Shown: positions 1 to 6,509 of the stretch, piece after piece | How positions within the stretch are numbered: position 1 is the first letter of the stretch | How the letters are laid out: each line of letters begins with the position of its first letter | DNA from: Deltaproteobacteria bacterium | Lineage (GTDB): Bacteria; Desulfobacterota; DSM-4660; Desulfatiglandales; HGW-15 | DNA length: 6,986 nt | Reading direction: 5' to 3' | Assembly (NCBI GenBank): GCA_019308985.1 | Contig: JAFDHB010000175.1 | Span: 1 to 6,986, forward strand | Program-made: the position numbers and the translations under genes | The notes under the pieces: model-generated | Told to the model about the DNA's origin: nothing | The model's database searches: none | What the model saw: only the letters and a program-made list of their open reading frames with translations

Positions 1-14
1 CGCCCTACGGGCTC

Positions 15-55
15 CCTCCGTATCACCTGCTCCCGGGAGCAGCTAACTTCGGAGG
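15..55. repeat. Nested inverted repeat (hairpin) at left edge
   Basis: A perfect 16-bp palindrome, CTGCTCCCGGGAGCAG (27-42), is enclosed by a second pair of arms, CCTCCG (15-20) and CGGAGG (50-55), leaving small asymmetric internal loops of 6 and 7 bases. The result is one long interrupted stem. No T-run follows on either strand, so it is not a standard intrinsic terminator. It could be a REP-like palindrome, a structured RNA fragment or the end of an element lying left of the window. The symmetry is certain; the function is unknown. Confidence 0.55.
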
Positions 56-100
56 TAACGGGAAACCGGAATTTTTAATTGTCGCTGAGAGGAAAAAATA

Positions 101-553
101 GTTGACGTCAGTCAAAGATCCCTTCCCGCCGAAGCCACCATAATCACCAGCTCATGCAAAGGGGTCTGCACTTGGGTGAAAGAGGCGGCAGAGGAAAGGA
201 GGATGAAGGTCATGGTTTTTGCGCCGGATCTTGAGAATATCCGGGCCTGGTTTGATATCCCCAAGAGATACTACCAACGCAACAAGGAAATGGTGGAAAG
301 TTGCGATCTGCTTCATGCCTTCATCAGTGCCGAGGGCGGGTTTATCGGCTGAACGAGGTTTGAGGTGGAATACGCCGTAAGCCTTGGAATCTCTGTTCAG
401 GTTCATTGGGAAAATGGACTTTCTGAATGGATTTTTCAGTATTCTTTCCCCTTTCGGACTGGAAAACGGGCATTTTTGTTGTCTTGGGAGGGGTTTTTCA
501 GTAAAATTCGTTTTGAGTTAACACGACTGCCATCAGGTGCTGAATCTCCTTAG
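101..553 (+). pseudogene. Broken SLOG/DprA-like Rossmann-fold protein (nonsense-interrupted)
   Basis: One reading frame runs from just after a TAG at 98-100 to a TAG at 551-553 and is interrupted only by a TGA at 350-352. Before the TGA it reads like the middle of small SLOG-type (DprA/LOG superfamily) proteins. There is a strand plus degraded glycine turn (EATIITSSCKGV), then a helix, then FAPDLENIR, then the characteristic YYQRNKEMVESCDLLHAF, and finally GGFIG. After the TGA the frame continues with TRFEVEYAVSLGISVQVHWE, as expected for 'GGTRFEVEYA...GIPV'. The TGA therefore sits where the family has Gly (GGA to TGA would suffice). The N-terminal strand and its start codon are missing or scrambled, and the SGG(x)GAD-like motif is eroded. 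An ATG at 203 with an AGGAGG directly upstream could still give a 49-aa stub. SLOG proteins bind nucleotides or nucleotide-derived signals and some belong to defence systems. The family call is from remembered motifs only; decay is well supported. Confidence 0.6.
479..507 (+). promoter_or_regulatory. Possible sigma70 promoter for the nuclease gene
   Basis: TTGTCT (479-484, four of six matches to the -35 consensus) is followed after 17 bp by TAAAAT (502-507, five of six to the -10 consensus). Transcription would start near 514, giving a leader of about 110 nt before the GTG at 623. It lies in the decayed tail of the upstream pseudogene, where freedom from coding constraint makes a promoter plausible. 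The match is moderate. Confidence 0.35.
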
Positions 554-622
554 CCACGGCAGATATACCTTTCGTCATGAAACTTCGCGGGCTTCAAAAA
601 GATAGGCAGAGGAATTTCCATC

Positions 623-1780
623 GTGACAATTTCACTCCTCATCAATGAGTTCCGAAAACTATTCGGTAGAAGAAAAGCGGATAAATCGAGTAGAGTCTCA
701 CGATCTTTTGACGATAGTTGTCCAAAATGCGGCAACGTGACTTTTTCCTACGATTCCTATTGGAACGAATCATGTTGCCAGCAATGTGGCTGGACAATCC
801 AGGGGAACAGGGTAAGACCGGTTCAAAATAAACAATTGGGTATCGAGAACAAAACAGCAGCGAGCCCAGCGAAAACATCTGGAGATCTAACCTTTAGCTA
901 TACCAAAATTTCCTTGTTTGCTAGCTGTCCGAGAGCATATGAATACAAGTATGTACAGAGAGAAGAAGAGCTTTTCTCAACAATCGAGCAGCACCTGGGC
1001 AAATCTATCCATTCGGCATTGAAATCTGCCTATACTGAGAGAAATGCTGGCACCAGTATTTCAGTGGATTCTCTTATTAGAGCATACCGCAAAGCTTGGC
1101 AATCCCTGGACAGCGGAAATGTCAAAATCGTAAAGAAAGGCGTTGCCCCTTCTGAGTATTACTCGAAGGGCCAGGACATGCTTAAATCCTTCTATCACCG
1201 TGTACTTGAGGTAGACAAGGGCGAAACGGTTGCCCTGGAGAAATACTTTGAAATAAAACTCAATAGTGCTATCCGTTATCGTGGCGTTATCGATAGAATC
1301 TCAAGAGAACCAAATGGCAAAGTGAGGATAACCGACTTCAAGACTGGCAGTCGTATAAATGAGCCTACAGAAGATTTCCAACTAAGTTCGTACGCACTAT
1401 GGGCATTTGAGGAATTTGAGGAGAAGGATCTCGAAGTCGTTTTTGAGGCGCTAGCTGACGGAAAAAGCATGCGTGGGAGACTCAAGCAGTCGGAAATGCC
1501 TACAATTAGGAAGAACCTATTGGCGGCGATTAACAATGTCGTTTCCACAAAGACCTTTTATGCGAAACCTTCACCATTATGTGAGTGGTGCGGTTACAGC
1601 CCAATATGCAGCGATTCAGGAAGATATTATGTCGGCCGCAAGGAAACAAGGGCAGTAAGCAGAGATCCAAGAAAGTGTCCGCGATGCGGTGGGGATCTTG
1701 AAGAAAGGTCTGGTCGCTATGGATCGTTTATTGGCTGTGCAGAGTTTCCTGACTGCCGTTATACAAGAGAAGATTGGTAG
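623..1780 (+). CDS. Zinc ribbon-Cas4/AddB-like PD-(D/E)XK nuclease-topoisomerase zinc finger fusion
   Basis: A 385-aa cytoplasmic protein with three modules. Residues 33-55 form a zinc ribbon (C33-x2-C36 ... C52-x2-C55). Residues ~91-330 carry a RecB/Cas4-type nuclease: the opening [20 protein letters not shown]130 in GKSIH, D224 in GVIDRI, D238 and K240 in ITDFKTG, and Q253/Y257 in QLSSYA. These are the expected metal-binding and catalytic positions. C102 together with C320-x2-C323-x5-C329 matches the Cas4/AddB four-cysteine iron-sulfur signature. Residues 352-378 are a topoisomerase I-type C4 finger (C352, C355, C372, C378) that usually binds single-stranded DNA. All key residues are present, so it is probably an active metal-dependent DNA exo- or endonuclease. 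The GTG start is favoured by the purine-rich GCAGAGGA at 605-612. No helicase, cas1/cas2 or CRISPR array is in the window, so it is not called cas4. It reads as more AT-rich than the genes at right, which could mean horizontal acquisition. The gene downstream may be a partner. Confidence 0.85.
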   Translation: MTISLLINEFRKLFGRRKADKSSRVSRSFDDSCPKCGNVTFSYDSYWNESCCQQCGWTIQGNRVRPVQNKQLGIENKTAASPAKTSGDLTFSYTKISLFASCPRAYEYKYVQREEELFSTIEQHLGKSIHSALKSAYTERNAGTSISVDSLIRAYRKAWQSLDSGNVKIVKKGVAPSEYYSKGQDMLKSFYHRVLEVDKGETVALEKYFEIKLNSAIRYRGVIDRISREPNGKVRITDFKTGSRINEPTEDFQLSSYALWAFEEFEEKDLEVVFEALADGKSMRGRLKQSEMPTIRKNLLAAINNVVSTKTFYAKPSPLCEWCGYSPICSDSGRYYVGRKETRAVSRDPRKCPRCGGDLEERSGRYGSFIGCAEFPDCRYTREDW

Positions 1781-1842
1781 AGATTTTTTCTGCTTACAAA
1801 GTATGCAGCCACGCCTGATTATTACGTTTCGGAGAAAAGGCA

Positions 1843-2262
1843 ATGAAAAGTGATCCGGATATCCTAGCCTTTGTTGAAAAAGTCGGAGCAAAGGAGCCTT
1901 CGCCGCAAAGCGATAAATATGTGCAGTGGCGTGCCTTGTTCAGGCGATCAAACTATTTTGTTTTCCGTGGCGATTTCATGGTAGTGAAAATAAGTCGCAG
2001 TAAAAGGCCATTCTGGGGAGTGGGGAGGGACTTCGTCGAGCTTTTGAATTCTCTAGACGATTATTGGCTTGTTTTGTTGGTGTCACACCGTGAGGGGTGG
2101 GTCTTCAACAAGAAGGAGGTGAACTTTCACATCTCCAGCGCGAAATGGAGACTCCGTGAGGCCGACAACAATTATAAGATCAACTTTCCTTTGCCTGACG
2201 GGAACTCGTTCTCATCGCCCGACAACTTCCTTAAGAAGGTCTCTAGCGTAAAAAGAGGATAG
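1843..2262 (+). CDS. Conserved-looking hypothetical protein, possible partner of the upstream nuclease
   Basis: I do not recognise this 139-aa protein. It starts at an ATG with GGAG eight bases upstream (1831-1834) and ends with TAG. It has no signal peptide, no membrane segment and no cysteine. The middle is the most structured-looking part. It has beta-strand-like stretches NYFVFRGDFMVVKIS (about residues 38-52) and DYWLVLLVS (about 73-81), separated by RPFWGVGRDFVELLNSL. A tryptophan/lysine-rich segment follows (EGWVFNKKEV), and then YKINFPLPDGNSF near the C-terminus. Alternating strands with conserved-type Lys, Trp and Asp could fit a small alpha/beta nuclease or nucleic-acid-binding fold, but I see no definite active site. 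It follows the nuclease by 62 bp on the same strand with no obvious terminator between, so co-transcription is likely. Coding status is supported by length, ribosome binding site and plausible composition. Confidence 0.7.
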   Translation: MKSDPDILAFVEKVGAKEPSPQSDKYVQWRALFRRSNYFVFRGDFMVVKISRSKRPFWGVGRDFVELLNSLDDYWLVLLVSHREGWVFNKKEVNFHISSAKWRLREADNNYKINFPLPDGNSFSSPDNFLKKVSSVKRG

Positions 2263-2364
2263 CAGCCCGAAGAGTACCAAATGAATAAGGGAGACACTGC
2301 CACGCGAATAACTGTTTCCACCGAACAAAACCTCCCCTTCAAAGCCTGAAAAAATGGACTGCAA

Positions 2365-2484
2365 ATGAACATCTACGGTGGCAATCTGTCCTACCAAGCC
2401 ACAGAGGATGACCTCAAAGCCGCTTTCAGCCGCTTCGGCGAAGTCACTTCAGTATTCCAGGGAGGTAGATTCGTAATTAAATAA
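2365..2484 (+). pseudogene. Truncated RRM-type RNA-binding protein (N-terminal fragment)
   Basis: The 39-aa frame starts MNIYGGNLSYQATEDDLKAA and continues FSRFGEVTSV. This is the first ~30 residues of the small bacterial RRM proteins (usual start MNIYVGNLSY, about 80-110 aa in full), including the RNP2-like strand and first helix. After TSV the similarity stops, and the frame ends at a TAA (2482-2484). The second half, with the RNP1 motif (family form GFGFVEM), is absent. The usual Val of IYVGN is Gly here. No convincing Shine-Dalgarno precedes the ATG. It is best read as a gene cut by a rearrangement near 2454 rather than a functional protein. The family call is strong for such a short piece. 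Confidence 0.65.
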
Positions 2485-2528
2485 GTCGATCTTAGGTCTT
2501 CCTCAAGAACGAGGCGTTTGGAGTGCCC

Positions 2529-2719
2529 ATGCCACGATCTGCAAGACTTCACCCTCCAGGCGTCCTTCACCTCACAATGATCCGGGGCATTGACGGTGCC
2601 ATGAGCGGAACAAAGATGGCCAGGCTCTTGAACATGAGCCAAGCCCGTGTGTTGCCCATGCGATAAGGAGGGGAGAGAGCGTTGTGAAGATGAAAAAGCT
2701 CAAGATGCTTGGCCCATAA
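2529..2719 (+). pseudogene. Remnant of REP-associated tyrosine transposase (RAYT / Y1_Tnp), internally deleted and frameshifted
   Basis: The frame from the ATG at 2529 begins MPRSARLHPPGVLHLTMIRG, which is the typical opening of RAYT proteins (MPRxARxxxPGxLHHxxxRG). After IRGID it jumps directly to SGTKMARLLNMSQARV, matching the C-terminal helix-turn-helix-like tail of the same family (xxxEIARxLxISQxAV). About 200 central residues, including the HUH motif and catalytic tyrosine region, are missing, so it cannot transpose. The first frame stops at TAA (2664-2666). The expected end of the protein, IRRGESVVKMKKLKML, is found in the next frame at 2663-2719, which shows a frameshift around 2645-2662. 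Two kinds of lesion in one gene indicate an old relic. RAYTs are single-copy, domesticated IS200/IS605-like transposases linked to REP palindromes. Confidence 0.7.
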
Positions 2720-2727
2720 TTACCGAA

Positions 2728-3951
2728 TTATGAATGAACGTCCCCAAGAGATTTGCGGCGTGCGAGTGAAAACATCAAGGATACGGAAACGGCAAATGTG
2801 GCTGCAAAGAAAAGCCAGGCCGGATAGTAAGTTCCAAAGGTGTCATAGGTCCAACCCGCCAAGGTGGGGCCGACAATTCTTGCAAAGGTTACAATCCCCC
2901 CCAACACCCCCAGTATAGAGCCCAAAGCAAGCCTGCCAAAGTTCTCTCTCAGGATCGCTCCCCTTAAAGGGGGAGCGCCCCATGAGAGGGGGAAAAATAG
3001 CAAAAAGAGGTACAAGGGCCAACCCCTCTCTGCGTGGGCCAGGAGGAGTATGGCGATGGCACCGAGGGAATATAGTGCGGCCATAACATAGAACTTGTTC
3101 AACAGGTCCCCCAGCCATCCGAAAGAGAACCTCCAGATGATACTGAGCAAGGGAATGGAGGCCCCAAAAAAGGTGGCTCTCCTCCTGCTAATGCCTATGG
3201 TGCTCAGGTAAGGCATGATATGGGTGGTCAAGGCGGAGAGAGTCATGAGGCGAATCATCTCCGAGATACTCAGGTACCAGAAAACCCTTGTTCCAAGGGC
3301 GGTCTTAAGGTCGATTGCCGTCTCCTCTTGTAGAATAGCTCTTTGTGCTCCCGCAGCGGATCTCCCGTCCGGCAGGTATCCATACTTTTCAGGTCTGTGA
3401 CGAACTACAAGAGAAAGGGGTATGCCAAGAACAAGCATACCGGTTCCAAGGATCACGAAGGCGCTCCTCCACTGGAAGGAATCAATCAGGATGGTAACAA
3501 TGGGAAGAAGGATTCCCCCCGCGCCGATACCCGTATTCATTATTCCAAGGGCCTTGCCCACGTCTCTTTCGAACCAGTTGGCAACGGCGGTAGTGAGAAC
3601 CGTTGCGGTACAGGCGCTGGCCCCCAGGCCAAGGACTAGAAAGGCCCCGTAAAACATGGTGAGATTTGTTGTCTTGGCCAGGAGAAAAAATCCGGCGCCT
3701 ATGAAAAGGCTCCCGGAGAAGAGCAGCCTTCTTGGGCCAAAGCGATCCACGAGGAGACCTACTACAGGAGCAAAGAGGCCGAGCTCCAGGCCCCGCAGGG
3801 ATGCTCCCAGGGAAATCTGGGTGTAACTCCAGCCGAATTCTTCAAAGATGGGCTCGAAGAAGGCCGTAAAACCCGTCATTATGGTGCCGCTTACATAGAA
3901 GCCGAACAGGAAGCAGGCAAGGACTATCCACCAGCCGTAGTAGATAGGCAC
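2728..3951 (-). CDS. MFS transporter (carboxylate / oxalate-formate antiporter-like)
   Basis: A 407-aa inner-membrane protein with the 12-helix pattern of the major facilitator superfamily: two six-helix halves joined by a charged cytoplasmic loop (about residues 184-220). The opening YYGWWIVLACFLFGFYVSG is typical of the carboxylate/oxalate-formate group. The MFS A motif is at residues 65-75 (GLLVDRFGPRR), with a weaker copy in the second half (278-287, GWLGDLLNKF). Other landmarks are NWFERDVGKALGI (125-137) and RENFGR (335-340). The length is normal. The start is GTG at 3949-3951, sharing one base with the TAG of the cytochrome gene upstream, with GGGGGAG five bases before it. It likely moves a small organic or inorganic anion, perhaps the substrate or product of the cytochrome encoded with it. 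The substrate cannot be told from sequence. The stop is TAA (2728-2730), inside a small AT-rich inverted repeat. Confidence 0.9.
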   Translation of the reverse strand: MPIYYGWWIVLACFLFGFYVSGTIMTGFTAFFEPIFEEFGWSYTQISLGASLRGLELGLFAPVVGLLVDRFGPRRLLFSGSLFIGAGFFLLAKTTNLTMFYGAFLVLGLGASACTATVLTTAVANWFERDVGKALGIMNTGIGAGGILLPIVTILIDSFQWRSAFVILGTGMLVLGIPLSLVVRHRPEKYGYLPDGRSAAGAQRAILQEETAIDLKTALGTRVFWYLSISEMIRLMTLSALTTHIMPYLSTIGISRRRATFFGASIPLLSIIWRFSFGWLGDLLNKFYVMAALYSLGAIAILLLAHAERGWPLYLFLLFFPLSWGAPPLRGAILRENFGRLALGSILGVLGGIVTFARIVGPTLAGWTYDTFGTYYPAWLFFAATFAVSVSLMFSLARRKSLGDVHS

Positions 3952-6377
3952 TATTTCTCCCCCACAGAGCCACTGGAAAGGTCGTGGAAAGACCGATCGA
4001 GCTTGAGCAGGTTTCCCATGATTTCTGAATGAAAGTCCTTTTTGTGGACGGCCTTGAAAGTGCCCGTGGGGAAACTCTTATGGCATCTCAGGCAGGTGCC
4101 GACTTTTTCCACGCGGTCCCGCACCTCCTTGGGCAGGGGGCCCGACAGGGGCCAGTGATGGCCAACGGTCTGGACCTGTTTATCATCTCGGGTGACCACC
4201 TGGTCATAGCCCATGGGCAGGTCCGGTATCGGCGGTATCTGAAGGCGGGCCTTCTTGCTAAGAAGCTCTCCTGTTGCGGTTGTAATGTCTGCGTAAAAGC
4301 CTTTTGTGTAACCCTTGAGGTATCTACCATCACAGGCCCCGTAGCCCAAGGCCTTGCTGCTGGTGTGACATGATACACAGGGGCGGGCTTCTCTCGCCCT
4401 CGTATGGGGAGCAGATGGAGCCATGTCAATGCCCCTTTGACCCTCCGGCCCGCTGTTTTCAAGGCCCGCCGGGGTCCTCCAGATCTTGTTTTGAACGAGT
4501 GTCTTACCGTCGGGCCCTATGACGGTCGTGATCTGCTGGCAGCCCGGCATTATGGGGCTCACCCTGCCCTCGCCGTTGATTCCGAGGACAGGGTCTTCCC
4601 AACGCAAATAGCCTCTGGATTCGTAAGCCTTACCAGGCCCCTTCACCGCCTTTCCGTCCCTCCTGGATTCTGCCGTATGTCCATCGGGAAAATGTTCGCT
4701 CCCTGAGGCGATCCAGTCGATAGACCTCTTGCCCTTGGAATAGTCCACCTTGACGTGACAGCCATAACACTGGGGTCCCCAGGTAGAGTGACAGGTATAG
4801 CATTCGAGTCTTTTCAGGTGGCTTTTCACATTAATCATGGCCGCCGGAGCTCGTTCAGGGGTCTGCCATCTGTTTTGTTGAGCGATGGTTTTCAGTTGCG
4901 GTACTTCAAAATCAAGTCCGCTGGCCGAATGCAGAATTACACGGTTATCTCTGCGTACCACGTTACCAAAGGGGTTTCCACGGGTAGTCAGCAGATATCC
5001 GTCCCCGCTGGGATAGAGGGTGTTATACTCCTTTTGATTGACCAGTAGTTCCCTTGTCACCCCCCTGGGCTGACCCATCTCCAAATCACGCCCGAATTCA
5101 TCTCCCCAGCCCATAGGGAGCTCCCACGGATAGTGAGTCGGTGTGCCATGACAGTCCGTGCATTCTATCTCCACCTCTGCAAGGGTGGTCCCCGAGAGAT
5201 TCCCGTTACCATGAATGGAAGTGGTTGAATGACAATCTTGGCAGAGGAGTCCCCCAGGGGGATTGCCTTTGCGGCTCTGGATCCTATGGTGAAGGTCATC
5301 GCGGATATAGAGGTAATACTTGGTGTGGAGTTTGAGCATCTTGTCCCCCGTCTCGGTCAGCGGCGTACCATAGGGGAACTCCATGAGCCCTTGGAATGAT
5401 ACCCCTATCCTTTTCCCCCTGTTGTGACATGAGGCGCAGGTCTCAGAAGGAATGCCGGAATACACCTTGCCGTTCACCACTACCTTGGCCTCCTTGGAGG
5501 CCTGGATGGAGTGTACTAGGGGGTGCCCTTTTTTGTCCTTGGGAATGCTCGGGTCAGAGCCTTCATAATACCCCTCGTTGCTATAGGGGATGTGGCAGGC
5601 GGCACATCCCATTCCACGAAAATCTCCCCGCTTGTCCCTCCCTCTGACACCCAGGTGGCACCGTTGGCACTCTGATCGAATATAGGTGTACACGGCCTGT
5701 TCCGGATGCTCTGAAATGGTATCAAGGTCTACCTCGGGTAGCCTTTCGAGCTTTTCGGGGAAATTGTTGGGGAATCTCCTCATCATTTCCTGCATGTAAG
5801 ACCTGTACTGCTTGCTACCAAATATGGGTACCGGACCGTCAGGATCGTCAATGGAATAGTTGCCATAACAGGTCTCATAACCCGTCCCGGCCGGACCCCA
5901 GCCCCACAATGCCCCTTGTATCTTGCCGGCCTCAGTCTGCATCAGGGAACGGTGCTCTGCGTAGACCCACTCGGCATGGCACTGGCCGCAGGTCCTGTCA
6001 TTTATCCAGACGGACCCGGAATGGCGGTTGAAACTTGCAAAGGGGCTACCTTCGGGGGCACCCCTATGGGCTAGATCAGTGTCCTTTTCTTCCTTTCGGT
6101 TCCCACCGTGGCATACCACGCACCCGTTTGGGTCACCCAAAAGGAGCCCTCTGGCATAAATCTTCTGTGCCATCCTTGAATTGTGGCCCCGGATGGGTTC
6201 AATGCCCAGATGACACTTGGCAGACGCCAGGCATCCGGTATTTGGAGCGGGAAAACCGGAAGGATCCATTTCGGCCAGGGGAAAAGGCCCGGCATGGCCC
6301 GGGATGAAACCGAATATGAGAATTGCTAAAAAGAAGGAAATTCCTCCTGCTATGATCGCCCATCGGGATAACTCCAT
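3951..6377 (-). CDS. Large exported multiheme c-type cytochrome (11 CXXCH + one CX5CH)
   Basis: An 808-aa protein. The N-terminus is a short polar stretch followed by a hydrophobic segment (residues 6-26) and GHAG, i.e. a signal peptide or uncleaved anchor for export to the periplasm, where heme is attached. Canonical heme sites begin at C86, C130, C237, C258, C314, C379, C406, C526, C537, C667 and C762. An extra C49-x5-C55-H56 (CLASAKCH) is a possible atypical site. Additional cysteines are 170, 613 and 682. A motif-free gap (411-525) may form a separate fold or active-site region. I cannot assign it to a named reductase or oxidase; it most likely carries electrons in anaerobic respiration or extracellular electron transfer. 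The ATG at 6377 is chosen because AAAGGAG lies six bases upstream and the hydrophobic segment then becomes N-terminal. The frame stays open to a TTG at 6509, but that falls in the -35 box. It is the first gene of an operon with the MFS carrier. Confidence 0.88.
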   Translation of the reverse strand: MELSRWAIIAGGISFFLAILIFGFIPGHAGPFPLAEMDPSGFPAPNTGCLASAKCHLGIEPIRGHNSRMAQKIYARGLLLGDPNGCVVCHGGNRKEEKDTDLAHRGAPEGSPFASFNRHSGSVWINDRTCGQCHAEWVYAEHRSLMQTEAGKIQGALWGWGPAGTGYETCYGNYSIDDPDGPVPIFGSKQYRSYMQEMMRRFPNNFPEKLERLPEVDLDTISEHPEQAVYTYIRSECQRCHLGVRGRDKRGDFRGMGCAACHIPYSNEGYYEGSDPSIPKDKKGHPLVHSIQASKEAKVVVNGKVYSGIPSETCASCHNRGKRIGVSFQGLMEFPYGTPLTETGDKMLKLHTKYYLYIRDDLHHRIQSRKGNPPGGLLCQDCHSTTSIHGNGNLSGTTLAEVEIECTDCHGTPTHYPWELPMGWGDEFGRDLEMGQPRGVTRELLVNQKEYNTLYPSGDGYLLTTRGNPFGNVVRRDNRVILHSASGLDFEVPQLKTIAQQNRWQTPERAPAAMINVKSHLKRLECYTCHSTWGPQCYGCHVKVDYSKGKRSIDWIASGSEHFPDGHTAESRRDGKAVKGPGKAYESRGYLRWEDPVLGINGEGRVSPIMPGCQQITTVIGPDGKTLVQNKIWRTPAGLENSGPEGQRGIDMAPSAPHTRAREARPCVSCHTSSKALGYGACDGRYLKGYTKGFYADITTATGELLSKKARLQIPPIPDLPMGYDQVVTRDDKQVQTVGHHWPLSGPLPKEVRDRVEKVGTCLRCHKSFPTGTFKAVHKKDFHSEIMGNLLKLDRSFHDLSSGSVGEK
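3957..3963 (-). promoter_or_regulatory. Ribosome binding site of the MFS gene, inside the cytochrome gene
   Basis: On the minus strand GGGGGAG lies five bases before the GTG at 3951, within the last codons of the cytochrome gene. Together with the TAGTG stop/start overlap (3949-3953) this fixes the MFS start and points to translational coupling. Confidence 0.7.
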
Positions 6378-6384
6378 CACTATC

Positions 6385-6400
6385 TCCTTTCCGGAAAGGA
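6385..6400 (-). promoter_or_regulatory. Palindrome overlapping the cytochrome Shine-Dalgarno
   Basis: TCCTTTCCGGAAAGGA is a perfect 16-bp palindrome. On the minus strand its 3' half supplies most of the AAAGGAG ribosome binding site (6384-6390), six bases before the ATG. In RNA it can fold as a 6-bp stem with a CCGG loop, burying the Shine-Dalgarno. It could act as a translational switch or, in DNA, as a site for a dimeric regulator. The symmetry is seen directly; the role is inferred. Confidence 0.45.
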
Positions 6401-6480
6401 TTCCCCTTCGTGATCCCGATTCAGGATGAAAACTTACCTCGGAGCCCACATGGCTGCTCTCACCGGGATGTTGTCCAGTG

Positions 6481-6509
6481 AGTCTAGGGCACATAATACC
6501 CGGTGTCAA
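6481..6509 (-). promoter_or_regulatory. Sigma70-type promoter of the cytochrome-MFS operon
   Basis: On the minus strand TTGACA (6504-6509, perfect -35) is separated by exactly 17 bp from TAGACT (6481-6486, four of six matches to -10). The predicted start near 6474 gives a leader of about 97 nt before the ATG at 6377. No other promoter of this quality is seen upstream of the operon. Confidence 0.65.

Noticed and set aside
350..352. In-frame TGA as selenocysteine or as Gly (alternative code)
   Set aside because: The family has Gly here, no clear stem-loop follows, and the N-terminus is also damaged. The intact genes in the window (about 1,700 codons) contain no in-frame TGA, which argues against a code where TGA is read as Gly.
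365..553. Separate 62-aa gene starting at GTG 365
   Set aside because: It is in the same frame as the SLOG-like segment before the TGA and continues its fold, so it is the 3' part of one broken gene.
623..1780. CRISPR adaptation gene cas4
   Set aside because: The core is Cas4-like, but there is no repeat array or other cas gene in the window, and the extra zinc fingers differ from ordinary Cas4.
2391..2642. 83-aa minus-strand frame opposite the RRM and RAYT remnants
   Set aside because: No recognisable features; it is antisense to two segments with clear family similarity on the plus strand.
2715..2732. Inverted repeat at the MFS stop codon as a terminator
   Set aside because: A 7-bp, almost wholly A-T stem (ATAATT/AATTAT plus one C-G pair) without a following T-run is too weak to call.
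3343..3652. Overlapping plus-strand frames opposite the MFS gene
   Set aside because: They are low-complexity antisense shadows of a well-supported membrane protein gene.
4029..4373. 114-aa plus-strand and 124-aa minus-strand frames within the cytochrome gene
   Set aside because: Both are out-of-frame shadows of the multiheme coding sequence, whose heme motifs fix the true frame.
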